Below, one piece after another: positions 39,601 to 49,000 of a stretch of 64,000 bases of DNA. The translations under genes and the position numbers were made by a program. A model generated the notes under the pieces. It was given only the letters and a program-made list of their open reading frames with translations. It was not told the origin of the DNA and did not search any database. Source of the DNA: Marthasterias glacialis (lineage: Eukaryota; Echinodermata; Asteroidea; Forcipulatida; Asteriidae); the NCBI GenBank assembly GCA_911728455.2, contig OU452231.1:5734963-5798962 (forward strand). Direction: 5' to 3'. The number at the start of each line of letters is the position of its first letter. Positions within the stretch are counted from its first letter, which is position 1.

Positions 39601-40910
39601 CTTCAACCACATAGGTTTGGTCACTGCAAAATAAATAAACAAGTTTGGATTCTTGATAACAACATTGTACTAGTCAATTTTAGGGTAAATGAAATCAAGT
39701 GAGTTGGACTTCATAATCATTCAAACCAAAGAGATTGAAATAGAAGTGTGCATTGTGTAAAATGTTGGTAAATATCAGGATTTTATCAAAATAAATATTC
39801 AAAGTGGATTTTATGCCAGACCTAGTTGGGCCTAGAGATAAACAAAGAAAACTATAGGGAAATTACACTGCACCTGATCAAGAATTTCATTTAAAATTGT
39901 TTTTAAATGATTTTGTGCAAGACATTTATTTAAATTTCATTGGTAAATTGTAATGTAGGTCTTGATAAAACAAAATAAAGATATCAACATATCCCAAAGG
40001 ACAACACACTTACTATGTATTAACTATTAAAAATTATACACAAAAAGTTACATTTTTTAATATTAAGGATACATTTACTTTAATATTATTATAAGTTTAC
40101 TCCTTAAGTCCTGTTCACTAAAAAGATGGTTGCCTTGACAACATAGCTTAATTAAAAAACTTAGTCCCAGCATCAGGATACCTGTGAGATGAAACAAATG
40201 CTTAAAACAATTACAGAACAAAATGATGTTAATGAACCAAATTTTAGTACAGAATTTAAACTAACCTCGTATGCATTTTTGATGTTGATGGTTTCCTTGG
40301 TTTGTGCCACATGACCTGCGATACCCTGACCCCATGGTATGTGGATTTCATCTGCCTCCGTATGCAGAGCATCCTCAACCGTTGAATTCTCCGTCACATC
40401 AAACAGCTTCGACACCAAGTAGCGATTCTCGCGATTTCCGCGAGCTAGAAACAGACTGCATCGATCTCCATTCGTCAAGATGCTTACATTCATCAGAATT
40501 TTATGGCTAAGTGTGTTCAGGTCAAGTTCATCTGCTATGTCTCGAATCAGTTCCATAAACAAATCTTTCTCATCCAACTGGCGGAGTGCAGATTTATTTC
40601 TCCTGACAACTTTCCTCTTCCTTGGTGACAACAGGCTCCGCAAACTCCCACTAGCACCTGCAAAACTTTTCCGTAGCGAATGCAGCATTTTGTGCTTGTC
40701 TGTGCTTGATGCACAAGCAGAAACATCAGGCCAAGAGCCAATTTCATGGCTTGACATACTCTTCCCAACATGCCCAACTGCATTTTTGGAAAGCCAGCCA
40801 TCAACAAGCTCTGGGGTCGCCTTCGCGGCAAAGATCTCCATGGCAATATCATGGTGGAGTTCCAAGTATTTTTCGACATCCTCACGGCATATATCCTTCT
40901 TTTCCGACAT
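11425..40910 (-). CDS. PDE11A: GAF-domain cyclic nucleotide phosphodiesterase, 5' part (PDE11-like)
   Basis: Two exons, 40266-40910 and 11425-11583, join in phase 0 to give the first 268 residues of a phosphodiesterase of the PDE5/6/11 group. These enzymes hydrolyse cAMP and/or cGMP in the cytosol; paired N-terminal GAF domains bind cyclic nucleotide and control the C-terminal HD-type catalytic domain. Seen here: an N-terminal segment (residues 10-45) like the start of PDE5/PDE11, a basic Ser/Arg/Lys linker (75-110), and most of GAF-A (about 115-268). The cGMP-binding signature NKXnFX3DE is present as NK at 254-255, F at 262 and DE at 266-267. PDE11 is favoured over PDE5 by the LRKSFA and [14 protein letters not shown] stretches; PDE5 remains possible. 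GAF-B and the catalytic exons lie beyond position 1. No further exon was found in 1-11424. Confidence 0.9.
11636..11766 (+). repeat. SINE family S3 copy
   Basis: A tRNA-like head with GTGTAGCAATTAGGGCAACT (A-box region) and GTGGGTTCGAATCCCAC (B box), then CCACAGGATTCACTGAGTAT and GTGCTTATCACACATCAGTG. Same family as 6157-6545 and 50285-50512. It sits 53 bp upstream of phosphodiesterase exon 2 within intron 1. Confidence 0.7.
12040..12606 (-). mobile_element. MITE family A, copy 2
   Basis: A reverse-orientation copy: CAGCAAACAG near the left end, TTTGTCCTTTTGTTCCAA, CAATGGAGGTTAAGTCAG, TTTTGCAATTCACAGTGCAT and CTTTGCGGTACTCTCAAAG in the order expected of the family. Non-coding. Confidence 0.8.
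12612..12895 (+). repeat. repeat C, copy 1
   Basis: Starts near TTACTGATTATGAAGTT and ends near ACTATCAGCTTTACCA. The whole order is found in reverse at 56345-56838, including CACACAAAGTAAGAACACTG. Class unknown; it directly follows MITE A copy 2. Confidence 0.75.
14173..14373 (+). repeat. 100-bp tandem duplication
   Basis: AGATTTTGATGGTACCATCT at 14173 and AGATTTTGACGGTACCGTCT at 14273 begin two nearly identical 100-bp units with ATGAAATCAATTCATCTGAA inside. The changes in the GGTACC dyad are compensatory: ATGGTACCAT becomes ACGGTACCGT. Confidence 0.9.
15838..16066 (+). repeat. minisatellite of GGTTGATTTTGATGG units
   Basis: Units of roughly 55 bp contain GGTTGATTTTGATGGAGT then GGTCTTTCAGCCCTTTAGAA, repeated about four times. 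Looser TTGATT(T/C)TGATTGATTCAG variants continue to 16800. No coding content. Confidence 0.85.
16140..16541 (+). repeat. 73-bp direct duplicate with internal hairpin, copies at 16140-16212 and 16469-16541
   Basis: The two 73-bp blocks differ at one position. Each begins ACCGAGGACT and carries AGTCCTCGGT near the end, so each forms a stem-loop. Between them at 16211-16261 lies a second dyad GCACAAGT/ACTTGTGC enclosing a perfect palindrome with half-site GTGTACAGTGT. Confidence 0.9.
17855..18040 (-). pseudogene. LINE reverse-transcriptase ORF, C-terminal fossil
   Basis: The minus-strand translation contains [20 protein letters not shown] and [20 protein letters not shown], which follow the C-terminal pattern [16 protein letters not shown]...SFK of CR1/L2/Jockey-type LINE proteins. 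It is short, degraded and without tail. Confidence 0.6.
18466..18491 (+). repeat. A26 homopolymer
   Basis: An uninterrupted A run, possibly the tail of an unrecognised retroposon or a slippage product. No element body is recognised in front of it. Confidence 0.9.
18747..18893 (+). mobile_element. MITE family D, copy 1
   Basis: Ends GGGCCCAAAGTGATAAAGC and the near-complement CAGCTTTATGAAATTGGGCC. Inside lies GTAAGCAGATGTTTTCTGCT, a short hairpin. Other copies are at 45179, 47245, 54471 and 60167. Confidence 0.8.
21895..22434 (+). pseudogene. CR1/L2-type LINE reverse transcriptase, C-terminal fragment
   Basis: An open frame of 179 codons matching the C-terminal end of CR1/L2-group non-LTR retrotransposon proteins: [74 protein letters not shown] and [10 protein letters not shown]. 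The polymerase catalytic motifs would lie upstream and are absent, so the copy is 5'-truncated. Similarity starts near 21910; the ATG at 21895 is not a real start. The frame is intact, so the insertion is fairly recent. Confidence 0.9.
22435..22580 (+). mobile_element. 3' UTR and ATT-repeat tail of the LINE
   Basis: Follows the stop codon and contains TTTTGTACAAGCGCCATGAG, CACTTTTGTGGATTTGTACG, AATAAA and an ATT-trinucleotide tail. The same 3' end recurs at 48436-48536, which defines the family's terminus. Confidence 0.85.
23164..23456 (+). mobile_element. MITE family B, copy 2
   Basis: CAGGGTTCTTCCCAGG at the left and TGCATGGGGAGAACCC at the right enclose the same body as copy 1 (TTTAATGTTTATGTTTAGTT, GCAATCTGGAGCATT). 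Three GCGTATC(A/G)GCCCG units lie before the right end. Confidence 0.85.
24671..25311 (-). mobile_element. MITE family A, copy 3, interrupted by a 114-bp MITE
   Basis: Begins AACCAGTAGGACTGCCGGAT and ends CCGGCAACTGGTTAAAAC. The family body is split at 24723-24836 by MITE I. Copy 5 at 34150-34190 preserves the uninterrupted target, so the insertion point is certain. Confidence 0.85.
24723..24836 (+). mobile_element. MITE I, 114 bp, nested in MITE A copy 3
   Basis: Terminal inverted repeats AGGTGTGGATTTCACAAAGC and AGGGGTGGATTTCACAAAAG. The interior is itself nearly palindromic (GTCCTAACTTATAGGACTAG). The uninterrupted family A target reads GTTTCCCCTGCCTGGAAA, so there is little or no target duplication. 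Confidence 0.9.
26066..29432. mobile_element. 3.4 kb non-coding element rich in TGACGTCA (CRE) sites
   Basis: Bounded by GGTGTTCGG at the left and its complement CCGAACACC at the right. Nine perfect TGACGTCA sites occur at 26275, 26287, 26612, 26774, 26925, 26937, 27259, 28768 and 29081. Degenerate monomers are visible: the GGAATGATGACGTCATNGATGACGTCAT pair recurs 650 bp later, and ACTCAAAATTGA...AATCAAAGTTT blocks recur at about 26600 and 28780. A 140-bp block at 26140-26280 is repeated almost exactly at 29160-29298 in the same orientation. No transposase or other protein frame was found. Boundaries are inferred from the short terminal repeat. Confidence 0.6.
27611..27643 (+). repeat. TG microsatellite
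   Basis: A perfect (TG)n run of 33 bp inside the CRE-rich element. Confidence 0.95.
29552..30288 (-). mobile_element. MITE family A, copy 4 (longest)
   Basis: Left end TTAACCAGTTGGCACTGG, right end AGCGGCAACTGTTCAAA (complement TTTGAACAGTTGCCGCT): the clearest terminal inverted repeats of the family. An internal block of about 70 bp (TTGTTTATTCATTGTTTTTC through CTCACTCCTATGCC) is duplicated in tandem at about 29865 and 29945. Confidence 0.85.
33594..34196 (+). mobile_element. MITE family A, copy 5
   Basis: A forward copy with TACCGCTGGCACAAAGAAAC, GAGAAAATGTCAAATTCATG, TTCTTGGAACAAAAGGACAA and a right end with GCAGGGGAAACATTTGCGTG. It preserves the site that is disrupted in copy 3. Confidence 0.85.
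34512..34692 (-). mobile_element. MITE family B, degraded copy 3
   Basis: In reverse it carries the family's AATTTGATATTAAATCTTAT, TTCGGCCAAA...AAATTTGG and GGTTTCTTCAAGG sequences. The CGTATCGG triplication is missing. Confidence 0.55.
35368..35393. repeat. perfect 26-bp palindrome
   Basis: Half-site GTATTCCACTCGC followed directly by its complement, centred on CGCGCG. It lies in a stretch with other dyads (TACATGTA near 35486-35512). It could be the core of a degraded inverted-repeat element. Confidence 0.95.
36529..36672 (+). mobile_element. MITE family G, copy 1
   Basis: Ends GCCCTTTTCGAAACCA and TGGCTTTAAAAAAGGGT (imperfect complement). Interior CTTGGGCTCTGGCTTAAGCT and GCCTAAGCCGGAGCCCAAAC form a long internal dyad. 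Confidence 0.75.
38290..38317 (+). repeat. CA microsatellite
   Basis: A perfect (AC)n run of 28 bp in phosphodiesterase intron 1. Confidence 0.95.
40266..40910 (-). CDS. PDE11A: PDE11-like exon 1 (residues 1-215)
   Basis: The exon starts with ATG at 40910 in a fair Kozak context (A at -3). An in-frame TAG lies ten codons upstream, which fixes the start. It encodes 215 residues: N-terminal conserved segment, basic linker [10 protein letters not shown] (95-104), then the first half of GAF-A including DRCSLFL (149-155) and [13 protein letters not shown] (191-203). It ends ...NAYE followed by the splice donor GTTAGT (phase 0). The reading frame continues about 30 residues into the intron but loses similarity exactly at the donor. 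The single large first exon holding the whole N-terminus suggests a regulated N-terminal isoform start. Confidence 0.93.
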
Positions 40911-42222
40911 TATTGCTGCACGTTTCCCTCCACTTTTCTACAAAGTCAATGCCTGAATTAAAACTATGATGAAACCATTAGCCGGCCTATAAGTGAAATC
41001 GGAGAGCATGATTTAGTTGTGATTGTCCAGCAGTCAGAATAATCTGACTTGTGAAGGTTCTCTCTCCTGACTCGGTCGTAAAACGAGCAGACGATATTTT
41101 ACGACATAGCACCACACAGACACTTCCCACGATGCGGTTGCAGTTCCCAAATGGTTTTCAGTGTCATTTTAGTCCGTGAAATGAACGGGTTGTCAACATG
41201 TCAAGCACTGCAAGCGAATCCCCGACAAAATGCATGTACTGTACCTGGTAACTGCTTGAAACCATACCGATAAAGCGCTGGAATTCCGGTAAATAACCTT
41301 CAATCGTTGGAGTGGAGAGCCTATGTCCTGCGAGTATGGCATCACAAGATGCACGCGCGTGTGTGTGTAAATTATTGTGTGCACAGTACGTGTTTGGATG
41401 GTGGATGTACGGACGGTAACTAGCTACACAGCACACAGCATGCAGCAGCAGTGTGAGCAGGAGCAGACGGTCAGACCCGGCCGTATACGCGTATTTCACG
41501 CACACGCACCCTCCAAATAAAATGGGTAGAAAATACACGGCGGCTGTTTGTTGATAATCTTTAATTTCATCCGATCTGTCAAAGTTAATTCAGGGCACAG
41601 TAGTACGTCACCGTAAGGATTAATTACTTTATCCAATCACGATTTGGTAAAAGTCCTCATTGGCTGTGGTTCCCTAGCAACATATTTTGTTGCATTATAC
41701 ATGTACACTAGGTTTATCTATGTACTGGTCAAATCATCAATTATTTTCTATCCACTGCAGAGAGGTGAGAGCATGGGTCTGTGAGTCACGTCACGGGTTG
41801 CAGTCTAACGACGGGGAAAAGGGCAGACCGAGGCAACGGGGCCAGAAAAAAAATCAAAAAACAAAACCAATAATAAGTAAAAAGAAAAGACAGACGAATA
41901 ATCTCAATAGTTTTTGTTGTTGACTGCTTAGTCGGCTGTGTATTATTTTCCCCTTTACCTTAATTATCTTTTTGCTTCGAGACTGCGTAGATTTAAATTC
42001 TCAGTCTGGAATCACTTAACTCTCTCTAGCCGTCAGTTTTTTGCTGAAAAGCGACACATCAAACCACCTCCTCCAATTTTCCCCGCCCCCATAGAACTTG
42101 GTTATGTAATTGAATGTGCCGCGCAAAAATATATAAAAACTGCCCGTCTTTTATTAGCAAAATGGTCTCTGCAGCGCCCCCTATTGCTGAGGTTACTTTG
42201 GCGTGATCCAGTTTTACCTCAT

Positions 42223-42380
42223 GGCCCTTTTCGAAACCACGGCTTCGGCTTGGGCTCCGGCTTAGGCTTAGGCTCCGTCGGCCTGCTGAAACCCCGTACT
42301 AAAAGCACACGTTTTTTTTTAAGTATCCTGTGGAGTCTAAGCCAGGGGGCCAAGCCCAAGCCATTGTTTCGAAAAGGGCC
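42223..42380 (+). mobile_element. MITE family G, copy 2 (best preserved)
   Basis: GGCCCTTTTCGAAACCACGG at the left, CCATTGTTTCGAAAAGGGCC at the right, and a GGCTTGGGCTCCGGCTTAGG interior paired with TCTAAGCC...CCAAGCCC. The Pro/Lys-repeat frame across it (PKPKPEPKPKP) is an artefact of this repeat. Confidence 0.85.
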
Positions 42381-44382
42381 TTGTCCAGTTCGGTCACTGA
42401 ACCGTTCAGTCACTGAAGCCCATACAGTCCATATTCCATCAAACTCTAACAGCAGGTTAATTTGTTTGATTTTGTTGGACTGGGCACTGCATGAGTAAAC
42501 TGATTATGCTTTGCATGCGGGTTCAGGCATACCACCACCAGAGTATCACAGTTTGGGTGTTGAGTTTCCCATATGGTGATAGAATTTGTTAGAGTGAAGA
42601 TATCCTAGTAAATCACTCATTAAGGGAGTACAGTACCGATGCGCGCGCCGCCCCAAATCCACTAACACTGCATGCAACATGCGGTCGGAGGGACAACCAA
42701 ACAGGTAGTGTTTGAAAACATTAATACAAACCAATCCATCAACACACGTTGGGAGAATCAAACAAAGGCAACTGTTGATTAATTTCATTACATGGCTCCT
42801 TTTCCCTCCCTTCGGCACTCAGTTGATGAAGCTAATTAATTGTATTAACGAAACATTTAGCTCTTAGAAACAAGCTTTTGAATTAATGAATATTGCTGGG
42901 GCAACTTTTGTTCCATCCCGTGCGCTAGATAAACAACAACTAATGATTATGACGTCTTCTGCAGATGCGCCGGTATCCACAAAAGTGCTCATGACCCTTG
43001 CTCCAATAATTAAGTAACTCCCTCGATGCCTTCAATTGGTGTAGCAAGAAATGTGACAAGGGGTGCTGCATAAAAAATAATAGTAAATGAAATAAAACCG
43101 AAAAACGAAAAAAAAAAAAAAAAAAAAAAAACCACCACAACCCCCAGCAGATTTAACAGTAATACCAAAGTCTCTATGTTAATTAGCTGATTGTAATCGA
43201 ACCATAATCGAACTGAATGTTTATTCCTTCACAAAGATAATTGTCTGTCCCGCCTGAACGTCCCGTGTATTTTTTTATTTATTTATTAATAGTTTATCAA
43301 ACATTTCCACCTTGCTCAATCCTTGTATTGGGTAAAGAAAATTGTATTAAACCTTTTAAGCTGAATTCAGAAAAGCAAATAATAATAACTACTTGATTAT
43401 ATATCAACCAAAATTTACTTCAAGACAGCACTTTATTTATATAAATATATATTTATACAATTTTATTTCGCCTCCAGATTGCCTTTATAATTATTCACTC
43501 ATGTTTGCTAATACAATATAAAAGTTGAGGATTTTGAATTCATTATCTTCAGTTATTACATCAGTGAGATTTTAATTCTACAATGATTCATTAAATATGG
43601 GTAATCCTGATTTTGATAGCAACTTGAAAAAACAAAACAAAAAACAAATAAACTGACTCCTTCCCTCCCCAAAATGCTTAAATGTCTGGTGAAGTACTTT
43701 AAATCAAGAAATTAATTTTTAATGAAACCTAACCAAATGAGGAGCCCACTGTGGCCTTTAGGACCTCACACTTCAATGAATCAAAGCCCCCTATGCTGGG
43801 GAAAAAAACCCACGAACCACTCAATCAAATTTAAACCGCAGACCTTGACTCATTGACATGATGTTACATCTTGACACACATTACGCCCAAACTCAAGCCC
43901 ACAAAACACCATAATGTGGAAATACAACCACTGCGGAAAGGACACAGTAAGATGAAAAAAAAGGAAGATTAATTCATCCCTAACGGATCAACTCAACGAA
44001 GCGTTGCAGTAGAAAAACATGTGTGGCAACACTGTGAAACCCTTGCTATAAATGTCATTTTCTTACATGTCAACTGTTGCATAATAAACCCAGCCCCTGG
44101 GAACGCATTAATTTGGTTGTCAAAATGAGGTGTATTAATTACAGATTTAAGAATATATTAAACAAGGGTCTCTCAGCTTAGGGTTTGCTGTACTTCTTGT
44201 TACTTTCTGTTTTATGTACTTTCTGATATTTGGCACTAGATTTGATGTACTCTGATTGAATTAAAGATGTACCACAATTACCATTCATTTTCATCATTTG
44301 CTCGGTTACTTTACCCCCAAAAGTCCTATGCGAACATGAATAAGACATGAAAAAAATGGAAAATAAAAAAACGATCATGCTA

Positions 44383-44737
44383 AAAGCCCCAGCTCAACAT
44401 TGGTAAGAAGAAAAACACAAGTGTTGACAGATACACCTTACATGGTATAAAGATAATGATGGTAGAAAACTTTCCTTGAAATATTGCTGCCTGAAGTGTT
44501 ATCGTTTTTTAAATAATAAATGAAATAAGATCCAAAATTAGTTTTTGTCTCAGTGAGACGAAAACCCTGCATATAGGAATGCGTACAAAAATGCTGAATG
44601 CATTTTTAATGTTTTCTCACACATGGAACAACGAAATGAGCTGACATTTTCACAGGTTGGTTTTATTACAAATATCTTGATTTGTGCAAAGAATGGAAGC
44701 ATTTACAGTCAGTTTAGCAATGTTGAGCTGGGGCTTT
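44383..44737 (+). mobile_element. MITE family F, copy 1
   Basis: Near-perfect 20-bp terminal inverted repeats AAAGCCCCAGCTCAACATTG. It contains GTCTCAGTGAGACGAAAA. The body matches copy 2 at 49308-49667 in opposite orientation. Confidence 0.85.
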
Positions 44738-45353
44738 AATGCATACTGTTTATTATAAAAAGTAAACCATATTTTCGACTGACTAGTTGTAGAAAATATC
44801 TTAAAATAAAAATATAACAATCAAATGTAGAGTAGATTATATGGTCTGTGACATCACATATTTACTGAACAGCCACAGAGAATGGACTTCTTCCTCCAGG
44901 TACAATTCGTACATAACTCTGGCAAAAAACAGAAAATCTTCAATTTTGTGAAAATTACACCATACCACCTTTGTTGACTTTTGATATGAAGAAAGAGGGC
45001 TCATCCCAAACTTTGTTCAGCTGTTATTTTAACAATTCTTGCTTTAATGCGATAATTATAACACAAAATGTAACATTTATCCTATGACCAGTGCAGTATC
45101 TTGCCTGCCAGGATATGCCATGGAATGAACAATGTCTCTCTTTTAGTAAACAAGGTGATATGGGCTTCCTAATCTTCCTAAAACTGTTTACCGGTAAGCA
45201 CATTTGTGTGCTTACTACGGCAGAAAAGCATACCTGAGCTTAAGTCTATTTTATAAACAACCGCATGTGTGCGCTTCCATAATGGATTTGCATTGTTGCG
45301 TTACTCTTCTGCTATCAAGAACTGCCGGCAACTTAGCGTGCATTTTGCTTTGC

Positions 45354-45588
45354 TTAAAGGGGCTGTGTCATCATGATCGTAGTCTGCCTGTTTCTGGGCC
45401 AAGAAACATGAACTCTCACCCAGTTACTGCACGCGCTGCGTTGACCATCATATCACAAAGGGCACCGTCTTTATTATTCTGTGATGTGACCGCTACTCGC
45501 GCGCGTGTGCGTGCAATAACAGATTGTGAGGTCATAATTCAGTCTAGCCTCAGACTCGCTGTGATCATGACGACACAGCCCCCTTTAA
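45354..45588 (+). mobile_element. MITE family E, 235 bp, TTAA-flanked
   Basis: TTAAAGGGGCTGTGTCATCA at the left and the complement of TTAAAGGGGGCTGTGTCGTC at the right. TTAA at both ends could be a piggyBac-like target duplication. A partial second copy begins at 60990. Confidence 0.8.
45470..45475 (-). promoter_or_regulatory. candidate WDR6 polyadenylation signal (AATAAA)
   Basis: This is the first canonical AATAAA read downstream of the WDR6 stop, about 485 bp away. It lies inside the family E MITE (45354-45588), so the 3' end may be supplied by a transposon. No closer canonical hexamer was seen. Not tested against transcripts. Confidence 0.4.
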
Positions 45589-45958
45589 GGTCAGCACTGT
45601 TTTTGAAATAGAAACTGTTCTACGCTCGCTCCGTAAGCATAAAAACGTTTGTTTACAGGCTTTATGAAATTAGGCCATACTCTGTACCATCCCCTTTTTT
45701 GGTCCAAATTATGTAAACTAGTATCAACAATCCGTGTTGACTGTAGAAACACGTCTCCGTTAAAAAAAAACATGCCTCTCCGAAATGCTTTCTTTTCTTA
45801 CCAAAGGTAAAGTCTCACTGTTCTGATAAAACAAAAAAAGCATTGCACAAGCTCCTGGGAAGAAAAAAACTGAGCTAAAAACACTGGTTATGCATTTTTT
45901 TACTTGAGAGTTACCATAGGAACAGACTGATGCAAAGTATGTAGAGTTGAATGGACTT

Positions 45959-46025
45959 TTAATTTTCCTTCAGGCGCAGTACCTGCACTCCCTGGCCACA
46001 CACTGCAACACAATGGTCAGTGTCC
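45959..46025 (-). CDS. WDR6: WDR6 last coding exon
   Basis: A 67-bp exon, acceptor TTTTTTTCTCCAG. It completes the phase-2 codon and encodes DTDHCVAVCGQGVQVLRLKE then N and TAA. It matches the C-terminal GHRCALGGQGLEV of vertebrate WDR6. The stop codon occupies 45959-45961. Confidence 0.94.
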
Positions 46026-49000
46026 CTGGAGAAAAAAAAAAAGTTGTTTTCACTTCAACTATATTTTTATGTAGATTGTTTTAATACATTGATCCTGATG
46101 CTCCAGTCATGTAAAAAAAAGGACACAAATTTGAAGACAATTTATAAACACATGTTTTTTCAAGAATTATTTTGAATATCTTCCCCCATAGCAGCACCAG
46201 AGGTTTACATATTTTAGCTATTTCTAGCTGGGAGAGAATCATTCCACTTTCCTGATAAAATGGACCGACAGTAGTCTTCTGCACAGTACATTCATTCCAA
46301 CCCTCTAGTTTTCAACAAACATCGAAAGAAAAATATCCCAAAACTTGTTGCTGAATATTGGTCATGTTTTCCTTTTGTTTTATTGCTTCAAACCCTATTC
46401 TTCATCTTTTTGCATTGTCCTCTTTTTTTCCCATTTCTTTCCACTTGACTGCTTCTGTTACTCCAGTATACTTGTATGTGTGTGTTGTGTTGTCATTTAG
46501 CCTTTGAGAAAGACTCTGCTAGGGTCGAAACAAGAGGCCAATAAAAAATATGTGCCATATATAATATTATATCAACTCTATATATGGTTTTAAGTGATTA
46601 AACTAAAAGGGTAAGTCCTTTGCCACTGGACAGTGTGTTTATGAAAGTTTGCTTTTAAATGTAAACACCCATGAAATGTACCAAGGTCACCTTTTTTTGC
46701 GATATCACGTTTTAAAGATCAGCAATTCGCTTCCGATTAAATTACCAGCAAAAAAAAACAACAAAAACATGCAACAAAAAAAACACATCTTATAAATTTA
46801 GAAGGCATTTCAATAAATTAATGTTTTTTTTCTGAAGTGTTTTGGGGGAATGAGACCTGACGTTTTAATGGAAAAAAAAATTTCTAAAAGTGCCGCAAAA
46901 AATACGCCATCCATCTCCTTAATGATCAGCTCGGACGTTAATCCCTTTCTGTTCTCATAATTTTTACGGGCTGTTATGTTTAACTTATTATTATTTCATA
47001 TGTGGTTTATTTACTAGAATGCCTGATTTACTTTTTCTGTAATTAATAAGTTTGTGTATTACACGTGGGAGGACCAATAAATTTGATTGATTGATTTTGT
47101 TCAGAAATTTATAGTATTTCATTTTTTCACTTGTTCAAGTTATTTACCTTGTCAGTGAATTCAGTTTAGGAAAAAAAAAATTTCTTCTTCTGAATTTAAT
47201 AGTCTCAGCTTGAATAATACTTTTATTGACCTAATGAACTGGGACTGATTTCACAGAGCAGGTAAAGAATAAAATATTGCTTAAACATTTTCTGCTAAGC
47301 TAAAATAAGCAGCATACCACTCACAGATTGCACATGTGATATTGTATTTTGGCTGGTAACCTTATTCTGGTAAGCATAACTTTGTTTGTGCTTAGCTTCT
47401 GTTTGTGCTTAAGCAGAAAATATTGCTTAAACATTTTCTGCTAAGCAAAAATAAGCAGGATGCCAGTCACCGAGTGTACATGTGACATGGTGTTTTGGTT
47501 TGTAACCTTAATCTGGTAAGCATAATTTTGTTTGTGCTTAGCTACTTTTCGCGCTTAAGTAGCTGCAAATGGCGCCAGTGCGAGGGGTTTGGTGAAAGCC
47601 TTGTATCCTGCATTTTATAAGCCTATTTTCAGGCTTGGGTGAGTTTTATAGTTATAAAATACTCTTTGGATTACCTTGATGTCAAGAGGGTTATATCAGA
47701 GCAGTCGCCAATCAGGGTGAAGGAGCTGCAGATCTGGTTTGCCTGAAAATATGTAATTGTGTGTATTTTTAATTGTGCTTAAAACAAAGGGATCAGTCAA
47801 CATTAAGAAGTATACATTTATTCCAATCCTTTACTCTCCAAGAAATCTTATTCCGGTAATTTTTAATCTTGGACGTCAATTGTGGGGGCGGGGCATGGGC
47901 ATCAGTGGGGGGCACGTGCCCCCCCCCCCTTAGTTACGCCATTGATCATAATAGGAAAACAGTGGGTGGCAACTCTATGCGACGACGCAAAAATTCATTT
48001 TGCTTGAAGTATGCTCGGTCTTTCGGGTTACCTTAAAAGTGGGCGTGAGATCAATCTTCCAGATGATCATTCTCTGGTCAATCGAGGAAGAAACAAACGT
48101 AAACCGGTCGATAAAACACAGACCTGATAAAGAGATCATCAAAATACATAATGAATTGCTGGGAAACAACTCTGATTTTAAGAAATGCTGGTAGTCGTAA
48201 AAAATATTGGCCTGGTAGTCATTGTTGGACATAATTACAGCAGTTGTTTTGATAGAAGTGTTAAACTGGGAAATTTAGTTTTTAAAAGTATTTTGAATTC
48301 ATCACTTCATTGAAAACGTGGAAGACAAGTAAAACAAACAAAAATTGTAGGAAAACATTCAAGTGACTTGATAACGTCATTTTTAAGCAAAACTTCAGCC
48401 ATTTTTTAATCAGAAATATTCAATTAAGTATTATTATTTAAGTAGTCTTGTAGTTTTGTACAAGCACAATGAGCACTTTTGTGGATTTGTGCGCTTAATA
48501 AATTGTCATTATTATTATTATTATTATTATTATTAAGTAATAAATTACACTTCTTTAGTTTTGAATTCCCCCCACCTTTATAAAAGAATTACATGACAAA
48601 TAATCAAAATATACACTTGATTACATGAACGTGGATTGTCGTGACTGAGCGGTCTTGTCCGGCGAACGTAAGTTCTGCAGTTTACGGAATGTGGGTTCGA
48701 AAGCTTTCTGTTGTGTAAGAATGTGTGCTTCACGCTTGAGTGGTCTAAGAATGTGGTCCTCAGTGGCTGTTTATGTCCAAACAATTCGGTAATGAAAGGG
48801 ATAAAACAACAGCAGTACGCACTAATGGCGTCACCTTTGCTTAAAAATACCCGAATATAAGACAAACATTCCACTCCTCATGCGATCATCGCATCGGCAC
48901 GCCAGACTGCAGTAGTACAATATACAGAGCGTATTGTATGTACGATCAACGTACGCGTTTGTCATTGAAATTTCACTTGTTGTCTGAGATCTGGGTACTT

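Larger units (their letters stand above)
11584..40265 (-). other. PDE11-like intron 1 (28.7 kb)
   Basis: Bounded by the exon 1 donor GTTAGT and the exon 2 acceptor AATAG. It holds most of the mobile DNA of the window, listed separately. Stretches without recognisable features: 12896-14172, 14380-15830, 16800-17850, 18900-21890, 22600-23160, 30290-33590, 34700-35360 and 36680-40265. These are AT-rich and contain only chance frames. They include simple runs: A26 at 18466-18491, a CA repeat at 38290-38317 and a T-rich tract at 26107-26145. Confidence 0.85.
45179..45683 (+). mobile_element. MITE family D, copy 2, interrupted by MITE E
   Basis: Left part has TTTACCGGTAAGCACATTTG; right part has CGTAAGCATAAAAACGTTTG and TTTATGAAATTAGGCC. 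MITE E splits it at 45354-45588. It lies in the 3' flank of WDR6. Confidence 0.65.
40911..45958. other. interval between the PDE11-like start and the WDR6 stop
   Basis: Holds the 5' leader and presumably the promoter of the phosphodiesterase (40911 to about 41560, with CpG-containing, GC-richer DNA and CCAAT at about 41634), then MITEs G, F, D and E. A leader intron is possible, since TTTTAATTCAG just upstream of the start resembles an acceptor. 41000-42220 and 42400-44380 show no gene. An A24 run lies at 43108-43131, and a worn LINE tail (CATGAGCACTTTTGTGGAT on the minus strand) lies at about 42975-42995. Confidence 0.55.

Noticed and set aside
40480-40956. Plus-strand 158-codon frame
   Set aside because: Antisense shadow of phosphodiesterase exon 1; no family similarity.
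41938-42498. Plus-strand 186-codon frame
   Set aside because: Runs across MITE G and flanking AT-rich DNA; the repetitive Leu/Gly stretch comes from the MITE's inner dyad.
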